DNA of 53,426 nucleotides from Cristatella mucedo (Eukaryota > Bryozoa > Phylactolaemata > Cristatellidae), in assembly GCA_009760855.2 (NCBI GenBank), contig WPIO01000413.1, positions 1 through 53,426 on the forward strand, in the 5' to 3' direction. Shown one piece after another: positions 1-11,780 of the stretch. A program made the translations under genes and the position numbers. The notes under the pieces were generated by a model that had not been told where the DNA came from, searched no databases, and saw only the letters and a list, made by a program, of their open reading frames with translations. The first letter of the stretch is position 1, and every line of letters begins with the position of its first letter.

Positions 1-444
1 GCAGATTAAAAGTGTGTAGATAATCCGCGATCTGCTGGGAACTCGTGCGAAATGATTTATTCAAGGGTGAATGGCTTAATGCTAGGTGCAGCACTGTGCT
101 GCCAGAGAATGCTTGCTGCGACGAGCTGATTAAAAGTGCATAGATAATCTGCGATCTGCTGCGAACTCGTGCGAAATGATCTATTCGAGTGGGAATGGCC
201 TCAAGCAAGGTGCAGCAATCTGCCGTCAGCTACCCCATGCTCCGACGAGCAGATTAAAAGTGTGTAGATAATCCGCGATCTGCTGGGAACTCGTGCGAAA
301 TGATTTATTCAAGGGTGAATGGCTTAATGCTAGGTGCAGCACTGTGCTGCCAGAGAATGCTTGCTGCGACGAGCTGATTAAAAGTGCATAGATAATCTGC
401 GATCTGCTGCGAACTCGTGCGAAATGATCTATTCGAGTGGGAAT
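1..444 (+). repeat. Two-monomer (248-bp) tandem duplication
   Basis: Bases 1-196 are identical to 249-444, an exact shift of two monomers. The pair combines a gcagatta-type unit with a gctgatta-type unit whose variable part reads gtgcatagataatctgc. Identity stops at 445, where one copy continues ggcctcaag and the other aggcttaaa. The exact identity indicates a recent local duplication by unequal exchange or slippage. A related but diverged pair lies at about 1375-1600. Confidence 0.93.
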
Positions 445-485
445 AGGCTTAAAAAAAGGCTCAGCACTCAGCTGCCAGCTACGGC

Positions 486-1175
486 ACGCTCCGACGAGCA
501 GATTTGAAGCGTCTACATATTCCGCGAACTGCTGCACACACGAGCGAAATGATTTTTTCAAGTGCAAATGGCTTAAAACAAGTTGCAGCACTCTGCTGCA
601 AGCTACGGCATGCTGCCACGAGCAGGTTTGAATCGTATAGATATTTCCGCGATCTGCTGCGAACTCGATTGAAATGATCTATTTATGTGCGAATGGCCTC
701 AAGCAACGTGCAGCACTCTGCAGCCAGCCACCCCAGGCTCTGACGAGCAGATTAAATGTATGTAAATATTCAGCAATCTGCTGTGAACTCATGCGAAATG
801 ATAAAATTGAAGTGCAAGTTGCTTAAAGCAAGTTGCAGCACTTTGCACCAAAGTGACCGGGCACTGCGACGAGGTAATTTGAAGTGTGAAAATATTCCGC
901 GATCTGCAGCTAACTCGTGCGAAATGAGGTATTCAAGTTCGATTGGCTTAAAAAAAAAAGGTGAAGCACTCTGCTGCCAGCTACCGCACGCTGTGACGAG
1001 CAGATTTGATATTTCTAGATATTCTGCAATCAGCTGCTAGCTCGTACGAAATGAGTTAGTCAAGTGCGAATGGGTTTTTAGCAAGGTGCAGCACTCTGCT
1101 GTCAGCTACGGCACAGAATGACGATCAGATTTTAAGTGTAAAAATATTCCGCGATTTGCAGCGAACTCGTGCGAA
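486..1175 (+). repeat. Block P, copy 1 (about 5.5 monomers)
   Basis: This block matches 1858-2547 at an offset of about 1372 bp (11 monomers plus a few indels). Shared rare markers include cacacacgagcgaaatga, gaccgggcactgcg, the variant gaaatgataaaattga, and the tail acggcacagaatgacgatc. The copies part at about 1176/2548, where this one continues gaggtattcaag and the other gatctgtttaag. It contains a run of nine or ten A near 950 that is shorter in the second copy. Confidence 0.88.
583..601 (+). repeat. Representative short dyad TTGCAGCA-CTC-TGCTGCAA
   Basis: Eight-base arms at 583-590 and 594-601 flank a three-base spacer. A 7-bp version (tgcagca/tgctgca) occurs in all monomers of the ggtgcagcactctgctgcaag type. 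In units with ctgctgcc instead, the arm shortens by one base. Such dyads are common in centromeric satellites, but here this is only a structural observation. Confidence 0.75.
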
Positions 1176-1385
1176 ATGAGGTATTCAAGTGCGAATGGAT
1201 TAAAACAAGGTGCAGCACACAGCTGCCAGCTACCGCAAGCTCCGACAAGCAGATTTAAAGTGTGTAGATATTCAACAATCTGCTGCGAACTCGTGCGAAA
1301 AGAGTTATTCAAATGCGAATGGCTTATAGCAAAATGCATCACTCTTCTGCAAGCTACCCCATGCTCCGACGAGCAGATTGAAAGT
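1170..1385 (+). repeat. Two-monomer block repeated at 3655-3870
   Basis: This segment recurs 2485 bp downstream (20 monomers). Both copies have the unusual string gcacacagctgccagc, then a gcagatttaaag monomer with tattcaacaatctgc, then caaatgcgaatggcttatag. A few substitutions separate them. It shows HOR periodicity in the older left part of the array. Confidence 0.85.
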
Positions 1386-1857
1386 GTGTAAATAATTGGC
1401 GATGTGTTGGGAACTCGTGCGAAATGAATTATTCAAGGGTGAATGGCTTAATGCTAGGTGCAGCACTGTGCTGCCAGAGACTGCTTGCAGCGACGAGCTG
1501 ATTAAAAGTGCATAGATAATCTGCGATCTGCTGCGAACTCGTGCAAAAATGATCTATTCGAGTGGGAATGGCCTCAAGCAAGGTGCAGCAATCTGCCGTC
1601 AGCTACCGCACGCTCTGACGAGCAGATTTGAAGTGTGTAGATATTCTGCGATCTGTTGCGAACTCGAGCGAAATAAGTTATTCTAGGGTGAATGGCTTAA
1701 CGCTAGATGCAGCACTGTGCTGCCAGAGACTGCTCGCTGCGACGAGCGGATTAAAAGCGTGTAGATAGTCTGTGATCAGGGGCGAACTCGTGCGAAATGA
1801 ATTATTGAAGTGCCAATAGCCTAAAGAAAGGTGCAGCAATCTGCTGCCAGGTACCGC

Positions 1858-2547
1858 ACGCTCCGACGAGCAGATTTGAAGCGTCTACATATTCCGCGAA
1901 CTGCTGCACACACGAGCGAAATGATTTTTTTCAAGTGCAAATGGCTTAAAACAAGGTGTAGCACTCTGCTGCAAGCTACGGCATGCTGCCACGAGCAGGT
2001 TTGAATCGTATAGATATTCCGCGATCTGCTGCGAACTCGATTGTAATGATCTATTTATGTGCGAATGGCCTCAAGCAACGTGCAGCACTCTGCTGCCAGC
2101 CACCCCAGGCTCTGACGAGCAGATTAAAAGTATGTAAATATTCAGCAATCTGCTGCGAACTCGTGCAAAATGATAAAATTGATGTGCAAGTTGCTTAAAG
2201 CAAGTTTGCAGCACTTTGCACCAAGTGACCGGGCACTGCGACGAGGTAATTTGAAGTGTGAAAATATTCCGCGATCTGCAGCTAACTCGTGCGAAATGAG
2301 TTATTCAAGTTCGATTGGCTTAAAAACAAGGTGAAGCACTCTGCTGCCAGCTACCGCACGCTGTGACGAGCAGATTTGATATTTCTAGATATTCTGCAAT
2401 CAGCTGCTAGCTCGTACGAAATGAGTTAGTCAAGTGCGAATGGCTTTTAGCAAGGTGCAGCACTCTGCTGTCAGCTACGGCACAGAATGACGATCAGATT
2501 TTAAGTGTAAAAATATTCCGCGATTTGCAGCGAACTCGTGCGAAATG
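1858..2547 (+). repeat. Block P, copy 2
   Basis: Second copy of the block at 486-1175, recognised by the same rare variants in the same order. It differs by scattered substitutions and single-base indels, for example one extra T in the caagtttgcagc stretch near 2205. The related set at 35200-35640, 38490-38930 and 41520-41970 carries a more diverged version of the same string. This string is therefore an old HOR component re-used in block W. Confidence 0.85.
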
Positions 2548-4380
2548 ATCTGTTTAAGAGAGAATGGACTAAAACAAGGTGCATCACTCACCTGCCAGCT
2601 ACTGCACGTTCCGACAAGCTGATTGAAAGTCTGTAGATATTCGACGATCTGCTGGGAAGTCGTGCGAAAAGAGTTATTCAAGTGCTAATGGCTTAAAACA
2701 AATTGCATGAACCTTTTGTCAGCTCTCACACGCACCGATGAGCAGATTAAAAGTGTCTACATATTCCACGAACTGCTGCGAAGTCGAACGAAATGAGTTA
2801 TTCAATTACGATTAGCCTAAAAAAAGGTGCAGCACTCTGCTGTGAGATACAGCACGGTGCGTCACGGAGATTTATAGTGGGTAGATAATCCGCGATCCCA
2901 TGCGAAGTCGTGCGAAGTGAGGTATTCAAGTGCGAATGGCTTATAACAAGGTGAGGCAATCAGCTGCCTGCTACCGCATTCTCCGACAAGCAGATTTAAA
3001 GTGAGTAGATATTCCACAATCTGCTGCGAACTCGTGCGAAATGAGTTATTCAAATGCGAATGGCGTAAAGCGAATTGCATCACTCTTCTGCAAGCTACCC
3101 AATGCTCCGACGAGCAAACTATAAGTGTGTAGATAATCCGTGATCTGCTGCGAACTCGTGCGAAATGATCTATTTGAGTGGGAATGGCCTCAAGCAAGGT
3201 GCAGCAATCTGCCGTCAGCTACCGCACGGTCTGACTAGCAGATTTAAAGTGTGTAGATATTCTGCGATCTGCTGCGAACTCGAGCGAAATGAGTTATTCA
3301 AGGTGGAATGGCATAAAGCTAGGTGCAGCACTTTGCTGCCAGAGACTGCTCGCTGCGACGAGCTGATTAAAAGTGTGTAGATAATCTGTGATCTGCTGCG
3401 AACTCGTGCGAAAGGAAATAATAGAGTGCGAATGGCATAAAGCAAATTGAATCACTCTGCTCCCAGCTACTGTACGCCGGGACGAGATGACTTAAAGTGT
3501 CTAGATAATCTGCGATCTGCTGCCAACTCGTGCAAAATGAGTCATTCAAGTGGGAAAGGATTAAAACCAGGTGCAGCACTCAGCTGCCAGCTTCTGCACT
3601 CTAAGACAAGCAAATTAGAAGTCTGAAAATATTCTGCGATCTGCTACGAACTCCTGCGAAATGAGGTATTTAAGTGCGAATGGATTAAAACAAGGTGCGG
3701 CACACAGCTGCCAGCTACCGCACGCTCCGACAAGCAGATTTAAAGTGTGTAGATATTCAACAATCTGCTGCGAACTCGTGCAAAATGAGTTATTCAAATG
3801 CGAATGGCTTATAGCAAAATGCATCACTCTTCTGCAAGCTACCCCATGCTCCGACGAGCAAACTATAAGTGTGTAGATAATCCGTGATCTGCTGCGAACT
3901 CGTGCAAAATGAATTATTGAAGTGCGAATGGCTTAAAACAAGGTGACACACTCTGCTGCAAGCTACCGCATTCTGCCACGAGCAGGTTTGAAACATGTAG
4001 ATATTTTGCAATCCGCTGGGAACTCGTGCGAAATGACTTATTCAAGGCGAATGGCCTAAAACGAGGCTCAGCAGTCAGCTGCCAGCTACCACGTACTTCG
4101 AAAAGCATATTTAAAGTCTGTAGATATTCCGCCATCTGCTAAGAACTCGTGTGAAATGGGTTATTCAAGTGCGAATGGCTTAAAACAAATTGTATCACTC
4201 TGCTGTAAGGTACAGCAGGCTCCGACGAGCAGATTAAATGTGTCTACATATTCCGCAAACTGCTGCTAACTCGTTTGAAATGATTTATTCAAGGGTGAAT
4301 GGCTTAATGCTAGGTACAGCACTGTGCTGCATGAGACTGCTCGCTGCGACAAGCTGATTAAAAGGGCATAGATAATCTGC
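2548..4380 (+). repeat. Mosaic satellite segment, no gene
   Basis: About 15 monomers of mixed variants. They include a unit with the acagcacggtgcgtcacgg tail (about 2845-2868), the duplicate at 3655-3870, a gatgactt unit near 3486, and a gcaggttt unit near 3981. The order is not copied as a long block elsewhere in the window, though single units match U, S and W members. I see only satellite here. Confidence 0.85.
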
Positions 4381-5339
4381 GATCTCCTGCGAACTCGTGC
4401 GAAATGATCTATTCGAGTGGGAATGGCCTCAAGCAAGGTGCAGCAATCTGCCTTTAGCTGCCGCACGCTCTGACGAGCAGATTTGAAGTGTGTAGATATT
4501 CTGCGATCTGCTGCGAACTCGAGTGAAATGAGTTATTCAAAGGTGAATGGCTTAACGCTAGGTGCAGCACTGTGCTGCCAGAGATTGCTCCCTGCGACGA
4601 GCAGATTAAAAGCATGTAGATAGTCTGTGATCTTCCGCAAACTCGCGCAAAATGACTTATAGAAGTGCCAATAGCCTCAAGAAAGGTGCAGCCGTCTGCT
4701 CCCAGCTACCACACGCTCCGACGAGGTGATTTGAAGTGTCTACATATTCAGCCAACTACTGCCAACACGAGCGACATGATTTTTTCAAGTGCAAATAGCT
4801 TAAAACAAGGTGCAGGACTCTGCTGCAAGCTACCTCATGCAGCCACGAGCAGGTTTAAATCGTGTAGATATTCCGCTCTCTGCCTCAAACTCGTCCGAAA
4901 TGAGTTATTTAAGTTGGAATGGCTTAAAACAAGGTGCTGCACTCTGCTGCCAGATGCCTCACACTCTGACGAGACGATTTAAAGTGTGGAGATAATCTGC
5001 GATCTGCTGCGAACTCGTGCGAAATGGTCTATTCGAGTGGGAATGGCCTCAAGCAAGGTGCAGCAATCTGCCGTCAGCTACCACATGCTCTGATGAGCAG
5101 ATTTGAAGTGTGTACATATTCTGCGAACTGCTGCCAACACGAGCGAAATGATTTTTTCGAGTGCAAATGGCTTAAAACAAAATGCAGGACTCTGCTGCAA
5201 GCTACCACATGCTGCCACGAGCCGGTTTGAATCGTGTAGATATTCCGCGATCTGCTGCGAACTCGATTGAAATGATCTATTCATGTGCGATTGGCCTCAA
5301 GCAAGGTGCAGCACTCTGCTGCCAGCTACCGCAGGCTCT

Positions 5340-5420
5340 GACGAGCAGATAAAAAGTGTGTAAATGTTCCGCAATCTGCTGCAAACTCGTGCGAAATGAC
5401 ATTCAAATTCGAATGGCTTA
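5340..5420 (+). repeat. In-register one-monomer deletion in U1
   Basis: U1 runs from gcaatctgctgcaaactcgtgcgaaa directly into tgacattcaaattcg. U2 (about 16970-17125) and U3 (about 26265-26420) have a whole extra monomer between these points, containing the cccagcgacctcacactg tail. The offset to U2 changes here from 11595 to 11723. That is one 124-bp monomer plus a 4-bp longer T run in U2. The join preserves the repeat phase, as expected for unequal crossing-over between neighbouring units. Confidence 0.88.
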
Positions 5421-8309
5421 AACTAAATTAAACCACTGTGCTGCCTGCTATTGCACGCTGCGACGAGCAGATTTGAAGTGTCTAGGTATTCCGCGATCTG
5501 CTGCCAGCTCGTGCAAAATGAGTAATTCAAGTGCGAATGGCCTAAATCAATTTGCATCAGTCTGCTGCATGCTACTGCACGCGGCGACGAGGGGATTTGA
5601 AGTTTCTAGATATTCCGCGATCGGCTGCAAGGTCTTGCGAAATGAGGTATTTAAGTGCACGGAGCTTAAAACAAATTGCATCACTCTGCTGCCAGCTACG
5701 GCACGCTCCAACGGGCAGATTTTCATTGTAAAAACATTCGGGGATCTGCTGACAACTCGTGCGAAATGAGTCATTCAAGTGCGAATGGCTTAAACCAAAT
5801 TGCATCACTCTTCTGCCAGCGATTGCACGCTGCGACGAGCAGATTTGAAGTTTCTAGGTATTCTGCGATCTGCTGCGAACTCGTGCAAAATGAGTCATTC
5901 AAGTGCGAATGGCTTGAAACAAGGTGCAGCACTCAGCTGCCAGCTACCGCATGCTCTGACAAGCAGATTTAAAGCGTGTAGATATTCCACAATCTGCTGC
6001 GAACTCGTGCAAAGTGAATTATTTAAATGCGAATGGCTTAACGCGAATTGCATCACTCTTTTGCAAGCTCCCTTATGCTCCGACGAGCAGATTAAAAGTG
6101 TGTAGATAATCCGCGATCTGCTGCGTACTTGTGCGAAATGAATCATTGAAGTGCGAATAGCTTAAAGAAAGGTGCAGCACTCTGTTGCCAGCTACAGCAT
6201 GCTTCGACGAGCAGATTTAAAGTGTCTACATATTCCGCGAACTTCTGCCAACTCGAGCGAAATGAGTTTTTCATGTACAAATGGCTTAAAACAAGGTGCA
6301 GCACTCTGCTGCAAGCTACCACATGCTACCACGAGCAGGTATAAATCATGTAGACATTCCGCAATCCGCTGTAAACTCGTGCGAAATGAGTTATTTAAGG
6401 GCAAATGGCGTAAAACAAGTTGCAGCACTCTGCTGCCAGCTACCGCAGGCTGCGTTGAGCAGATTTGAAGTTTCGAGATTTTCCGCGATCAGCTGCTACC
6501 TCGTAGAAAGTAAATTAGTCAAGTGCGAATGGCTTTTTATAAGGTGCAGCACTCTGCTGCCAGCTACCGCACGGTACGACGAGCAGATTTGAAGTGTGAA
6601 AATATCCTGCGATCTGCAGCGAACTCGTGCGAAATGATCAATTTAAGTGCAAATGGCTTAAAAACAAGGTGCAGCACTCAGCTGCCGGCTACTGCACGTT
6701 TTGACAAGCTGATTCAAAGTCTGTAGATATTCCACGATCTGCTGCAAAGTCGTGTGAATAGGGTTATTCAAGTGCTAATGGCCTAAAACAAATTGCATCG
6801 ACCTTCTGTCAGCTCTTACACGCTCCGACGAGCAGATTAAAAGTGTCTACATATTCTGCGAAATGCGGCGAACTCGAACGAAATGAGTTTTTCAATTGCG
6901 ATTAGCCTAAAAGAAGGTGCAGCACTCTGCTGCGAGCTACAGCACTGGGTGTCAAGGAGATTTAAAGTGTGTAGATAATCCACGATCTGCTGCGAAGTCG
7001 TGCGAAATGAGGTATTCAAGAACGAATGGCTTAAAACAAGGTGTGGCACTCAGCTGCCAGCTGCGGCACGCTCCAATAAGCAGATTTAAAGTGTGTAGAT
7101 TATCCACGATCTGCTGCGAACTCGTGCGAAATGAGTCATTTAACTTCGAATGGCTTAAAACAAATTGCATTACTCTTCTGCAAGTTACCGCATGCTCCGA
7201 CGAGCTGATTAAAAGTGGGTAAATGTTCAGCAATCTGCTGCAAACTCGTGGGAAACGAATTATTGAAGTGCAAGTTGCTTAAAGCAAGGTGCAGCACTCT
7301 GCACCCAGCGACCTCACACTGTGGCGAGCTGATTTGAAGTGTGAAAATATTCCGTGATCTGCTGCGAACTCGTGCGAAATGACATTCAAATTCGAATGGC
7401 TTAAACTAAATTAAACCACTCTGCTGCCAGCTATTGCATGCTGCGACCAGCAGAGTTGAAGTGTCTAGGTATTCGGCTATCTGCTGGCAGCTCGTGCGAA
7501 ATGAGTAATTCAAGTGCGAATGGCTTAAATCAATTTGCATCAGTCTGCTGCCTGCTACTGCACGCTGGGACGAGGGGATTTGAAGTTTCTAGATATTCCG
7601 TGATCGGCTGCAAGGTCTTGCGAAATGAGTTATTTAAGTGCACGGAGCTTAAAACAAATTGCATCACTCTGCTGCCAGCTATGGCACGCTCCAACGGGCA
7701 GATTTTCAGTGTAAAAATATTCGGGGATCTGCTGACAACTCGTGCACAATGAGTCATTCAAGTGCGAATGGTTCAAAAAAATTGCATCACTCTTCTGCAA
7801 GCTACCGCCTGCTCCGACGAGCAGTTTAAAAGTGTGTAGATCATCCGCGATCTGCTGCAAACTCATGCGAAATGAATTATAGAAGTGCGAATAGCTTAAA
7901 GAAAGGTGCAGCACTCTGCTGCAAGCTACCACACGCTCCGACGAGCAGATTTGAAGTGTCTACATATTCCACAAACTGCTGCCAAGTCGAGCGAAATGAG
8001 TTTTTCAAGTGCGAACGGCTTAAAACAAGGTGCAGCACTCTGCTGCAAGCTACCTCATGCTGCCACGAGCAGGTTTGAATCGTATAGATATTCTGCGATC
8101 TCCTGCCAACTCGATTGAAATGAGTTATTGAGGGCGGATGGCCTAAAACAAGGTGCAACACTCAGCTGCCAGCTACCGCACGCTTCGAAAAGCATTATAA
8201 AGTCTGTAGATATTAAGCCATCTGCTGCCAACTCGTGCGTTAAGGACTTAATCAAGTGCGAATGGTGTAAAACAAATTGAATCACTCTGCTCCCAGCTAC
8301 TGCACGCTG

Positions 8310-8860
8310 GGACGAGATGACTTAAAGTGTCTAGATATTCCGCGATCTGCTGGGAACTCGAGCGAAATAATTGTTGAAGTGTGGGTGGCATAAAGCAAGG
8401 TGCTGCACTCGGCTGCCAGCTACAGCAAGCTGGGACGAGCTGACTTGAAGTGTGAAAATATTCTGCTATCTGTGGCATACTCGTCCGAAATAAGTTATTT
8501 AAGTTGGAATGGCATAAAACAAGGTGAAGCACTCTGCTGCCAGCAGCCGCAAGCTCCGACGAGACGATTTAAAGTATGTAGAGAATCTGCGATCTGCTGC
8601 TAACTCGTGCGAAATCAGTTATTCAAGTGCGAATGGCTTAAACCAAATTGCATCACTCTACTGCCAGCTATTGCACACTGCGACTAGCAGATTTGAAGTT
8701 TCTAGGTATTCTGCGATCTGCTGCGAACTCGTGCAAAATGAGTAATTCAAGTGCGAATGGCCTAAAACCAGGTGCAGCACTCAGCTGCCAGCTTCTGCAA
8801 GCTACAACAAGCAAATTTGAAGTCTGAAATTATTCTGCGATCTGCTGCGAACTCGTGCAA
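8310..8860 (+). repeat. Five-monomer cassette d-e-f-g-h (representative)
   Basis: Five variants follow each other in fixed order. They are d gatgacttaaagtgtctag, e gctgacttgaagtgtgaaaa, f gacgatttaaagtatgtag, g gcagatttgaagtttctagg and h gcaaatttgaagtctgaaa. The d-e-f-g core or the whole cassette recurs near 11287, 14163, 20036, 23136, 24755, 29206, 34164, 43148, 47380 and 51346. Incomplete versions lie near 13402 and 22147 (d then h), 44760 (d-e-f) and 50602 (d-e). It is the oldest recognisable multi-monomer unit of this array. Confidence 0.88.
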
Positions 8861-10129
8861 AATGATCTATTCGAGTGGGAATGGCCTCAAGCAAGGTGCA
8901 GCAAACTGCCGTCAGCTACTGCACGTTCTGACGAGCAGATTTGAAGTGTGTAGATATACTGCGATCTGCTGCGAACTCGAGCGAAATGAGTTATTCAAGG
9001 GTGAATGGCTTAATGCTAGGAGCACCACTGTGCTGCCAGAGTCTGCTCGCTGCGACGAGCAGATTAAAAGCGTGTAGATAGTCTGTGATCTGCCGCGAAC
9101 TCGTGCGAAATGAATTATTTAAGTGCCAATAGCTTAAAGAAAGGTGCAGCAATCTGCTGCAAGCTACCGCACGCTCCGACGCTCAGATTTGAAGTGTCTA
9201 CATATTCTGCGAACTGCTGCCAACACGAGCGAAATGATTTTTTCGAGTGCAAATGGCTTAAAACAAGGTGCAGGACTCTGCTGCAAGCTACCGCATGCTG
9301 CCACGAGCAGGTTTGAATCGTGTAGATATTCCGCGATCTGCTCCGAACTCGATTGAAATGATCTATTCATGTGCGAGTGGCCTCAAGCAAGGTGCAGCAC
9401 TCTGCTGCCAGCTACCGCAGGCTCTGACGAGCAGATTAAAAGTATGTAAATATTCAGCAATGTGCTGCGAACTCGTGCGAAATGAATAATTGAAGTGCAA
9501 GTTGCTCAAAGCAAGGTGCAGCACTTTGAACCAAGTGACCACACTCTGCGACATGCTAATTTGAAGTGTGAAAATATTCCGCGATCTGTAGTGAACTTGT
9601 GCGAAATGATCTATTCGAGTGGGAATGGCCTCAAGCAAGGTGCAGCAATCTGCCGTCAGCTACCGCACGCTCTGACGAGCAGATTTGAAGTGTGTAGATA
9701 TTCCGCGATCTGCAGCTAACTCGTGCGAAATGAGTTATTCAAGTTCGATTGGCTTAAAAAAGGTGAAGCACTCTGCACCTAGCTACCGCACCCTGGGACG
9801 AGATGATTTGATATTTCTAGATATTCTTCGATCAGCCGCTAGCTCGTACGAAATGAGTTACTCGAGTGCGAATGGCTATTAACAAGGTGCAGCACTCTGC
9901 TGCCAGCTACCGCACGGTACGACGAGCAGATTTGAAGTGTAAAAAAATATTCAGCTAATTACAGCGAACTCGTGCGAAATGATCTATTAGGGTGGGAATG
10001 GACTAAAGCAAGGTGCAGCACTCAGCTGCCAGCTACCGTATGCTTCGAAAAGCAGATTTAAAGTCTGTAGATATTCCGCCATCTGCTGCGAACTGGTGTT
10101 AAATGAGTTATTCAAGTGCAAATGGCTTA

Positions 10130-11780
10130 AAACAAATTGCATCACTGTGCTGCTAGGTTCCCGCATGCTCCGACGAGCAGATTAAAAGTGTCTAAATGTT
10201 CTGCAAGATGCTGCGCGAAAACTCGCACGAAATGAATTATTCAAGGGTGAGTTGCTTAAAGCAAGGTGCAGCACTGTGCACCCAGAGACTGCTCACTGTG
10301 ACCAGCTGATTCAAAGTGTGTAGATATTCCGCGATCTGCTGCGAACTCGTGCGAAAGGAGTTTCAAGTGCGAATGGCGTAAAACAAATTGAATCAGTCTG
10401 CTGCCAGCTACTGCACGCTGCGACGAGATGACTTAAAGTGTCTAGGTATTCGGCGATCTGCTGCAACTCGTGCGAAATGAGTAATTCAAGTGCGAATGGC
10501 TTAAATCCATTTGCATCACTCTGCTGCCAGCTACTGCACGCTACGACAAGGGGATTTGAAGTTTCTACATATTCCGCGATCGGCTGCAAACTCGTGCGAA
10601 ATGTATTATTCAAGTGCACGGAGCTTAAAACAAATTGCATCACTCTGCTGCCAGCTATGGCACGCTCCTACGGGCAGATTTTCAGTGTAAAAATATTCGG
10701 GATCTGCTGACAACTCGTGCGAAATGAGTCATTCAAGTGCGAATGTTTAAAGCAAATTGCATCACTCTTCTGCAAGCTACCCCATGCACCGACGAGCAGA
10801 TTTAAAGTGTGTAGATAATCCGCGATCTGCTGCAAACTCGTGCGAAATGAATTATTGAAGTGCCAATAGCTTAAAGAAAAGGTGCAGCACTCTGCTGCAA
10901 GCTACCACACGCTCCGACGAGCAGATTTAAAGTGTCTACATTTCTGCAACTGCTGCCAAGTCGAGCGAAATGAGTTTTTCAAGTGCGAACGGCTTAAAAC
11001 AAGGTGCAGCACTCTGCTGCAAGCTACCGCATGCTGCCACGAGCAGTTTGAATCTGTATAGATATTCTGCGCATCTCCTGCCAACTCGTGCGAAATGAGT
11101 TATTGAGGGCGGATGGGCCTAAAACAAGGTGCAACACTCAGCTGCCAGCTACCGCACGCTTCGAAAAGCAGATTTAAAGTCTGTAGATATTCAGCCATCT
11201 GCTGCCAACTCGTGTGAAATGACTTAATCAAGTGCGAATGGTGTAAAACAAATTGAATCACTCTGCTCCCAGCTACGGCACGCAGGGACGAGACGACTTA
11301 AAGTGTCTAGATATTTCGCGATCTGCTGCGAACTCGAACGAAATGAATTATTGAAGTGTGAGTGGGATAAAGCAAGTTGCTGCACTCGGCTGCCAGCTAC
11401 AGCAAGCTGGGACGAGCTGACTTGAAGTGTGAAAATATTCTGCTATCTTAGGCAAACTCGTCCGAAATGACTTATTTAGGTTCGAATGGCTTATAACAAG
11501 GTGCAGCACTCTGCTGCCAGCTGCAGCACGCTCCGACGAGACGATTTAAAGTGTGCAGAGAATCTGCGATCTGCTGCTAACTCGTGCGAAATAAGTTATT
11601 CAAGTGCGAATGGCTTAAAGTAAATTGCATCACTCTGCTGCCAGCTATTGCAAGCTGCGACAAGCAGATTTGAAGTTACTAGGTATTCTGCGATCTGCTG
11701 CGAACTCGAGCGAAATGGGTTATTCAAGTGCGAATGGCCTAAAACCAGGAGCAGCACACTCAGCTGCCAGCTTCTGCAAG
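10130..11780 (+). repeat. Satellite stretch with clustered small indels
   Basis: Compared with its duplicates at 7.1-8.8 kb and 18.9-20.5 kb, this stretch has many 1-4 bp insertions or deletions. Examples are ggttcccgcatg near 10156, gcgcgaaaactcgc near 10213, ggagtttcaag near 10357, agaaaaggtg near 10875, ctacatttctgcaactgc near 10935, gaatctgtatag near 11050 and gatgggcctaaa near 11113. Neighbouring blocks hardly show this. Either the consensus is weak here or this copy has decayed. Confidence 0.75.

Larger units (their letters stand above)
4381..10437 (+). repeat. HOR block U1 (parts a and b)
   Basis: This is a long ordered string of about 49 monomers. It recurs as U2 at an offset of 11595 bp up to about 5390 and 11723 bp beyond it, and in part as U3 and U4. 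Order markers include gatctcctgcgaact at 4381, the gcaggttt units, the pair gatcggctgcaaggtc then gggcagattttca (5600-5730 and 7580-7700), and the five-unit cassette at about 8310-8860. Identity to U2 is high by eye, with scattered substitutions. Compared with U2 one monomer is missing at about 5390. The last part (about 10.1 kb on) has many small indels. Confidence 0.9.

Noticed and set aside
5550-5557. Perfect octamer ATTTGCAT (POU-type site), also at 7533-7540 and 10509-10516
   Set aside because: It is one base from the common aaattgcat box and occurs only in one monomer class. With hundreds of monomers a chance match is expected.
11482-11492. tRNA or Pol III internal promoter (gttcgaatgg resembles a B box, tggcttaaaa an A box)
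   Set aside because: The last base of the B-box consensus is wrong, the A-like box lies downstream of the B-like box within the monomer, and no cloverleaf can be drawn. Most monomers have gtgcgaatgg instead.
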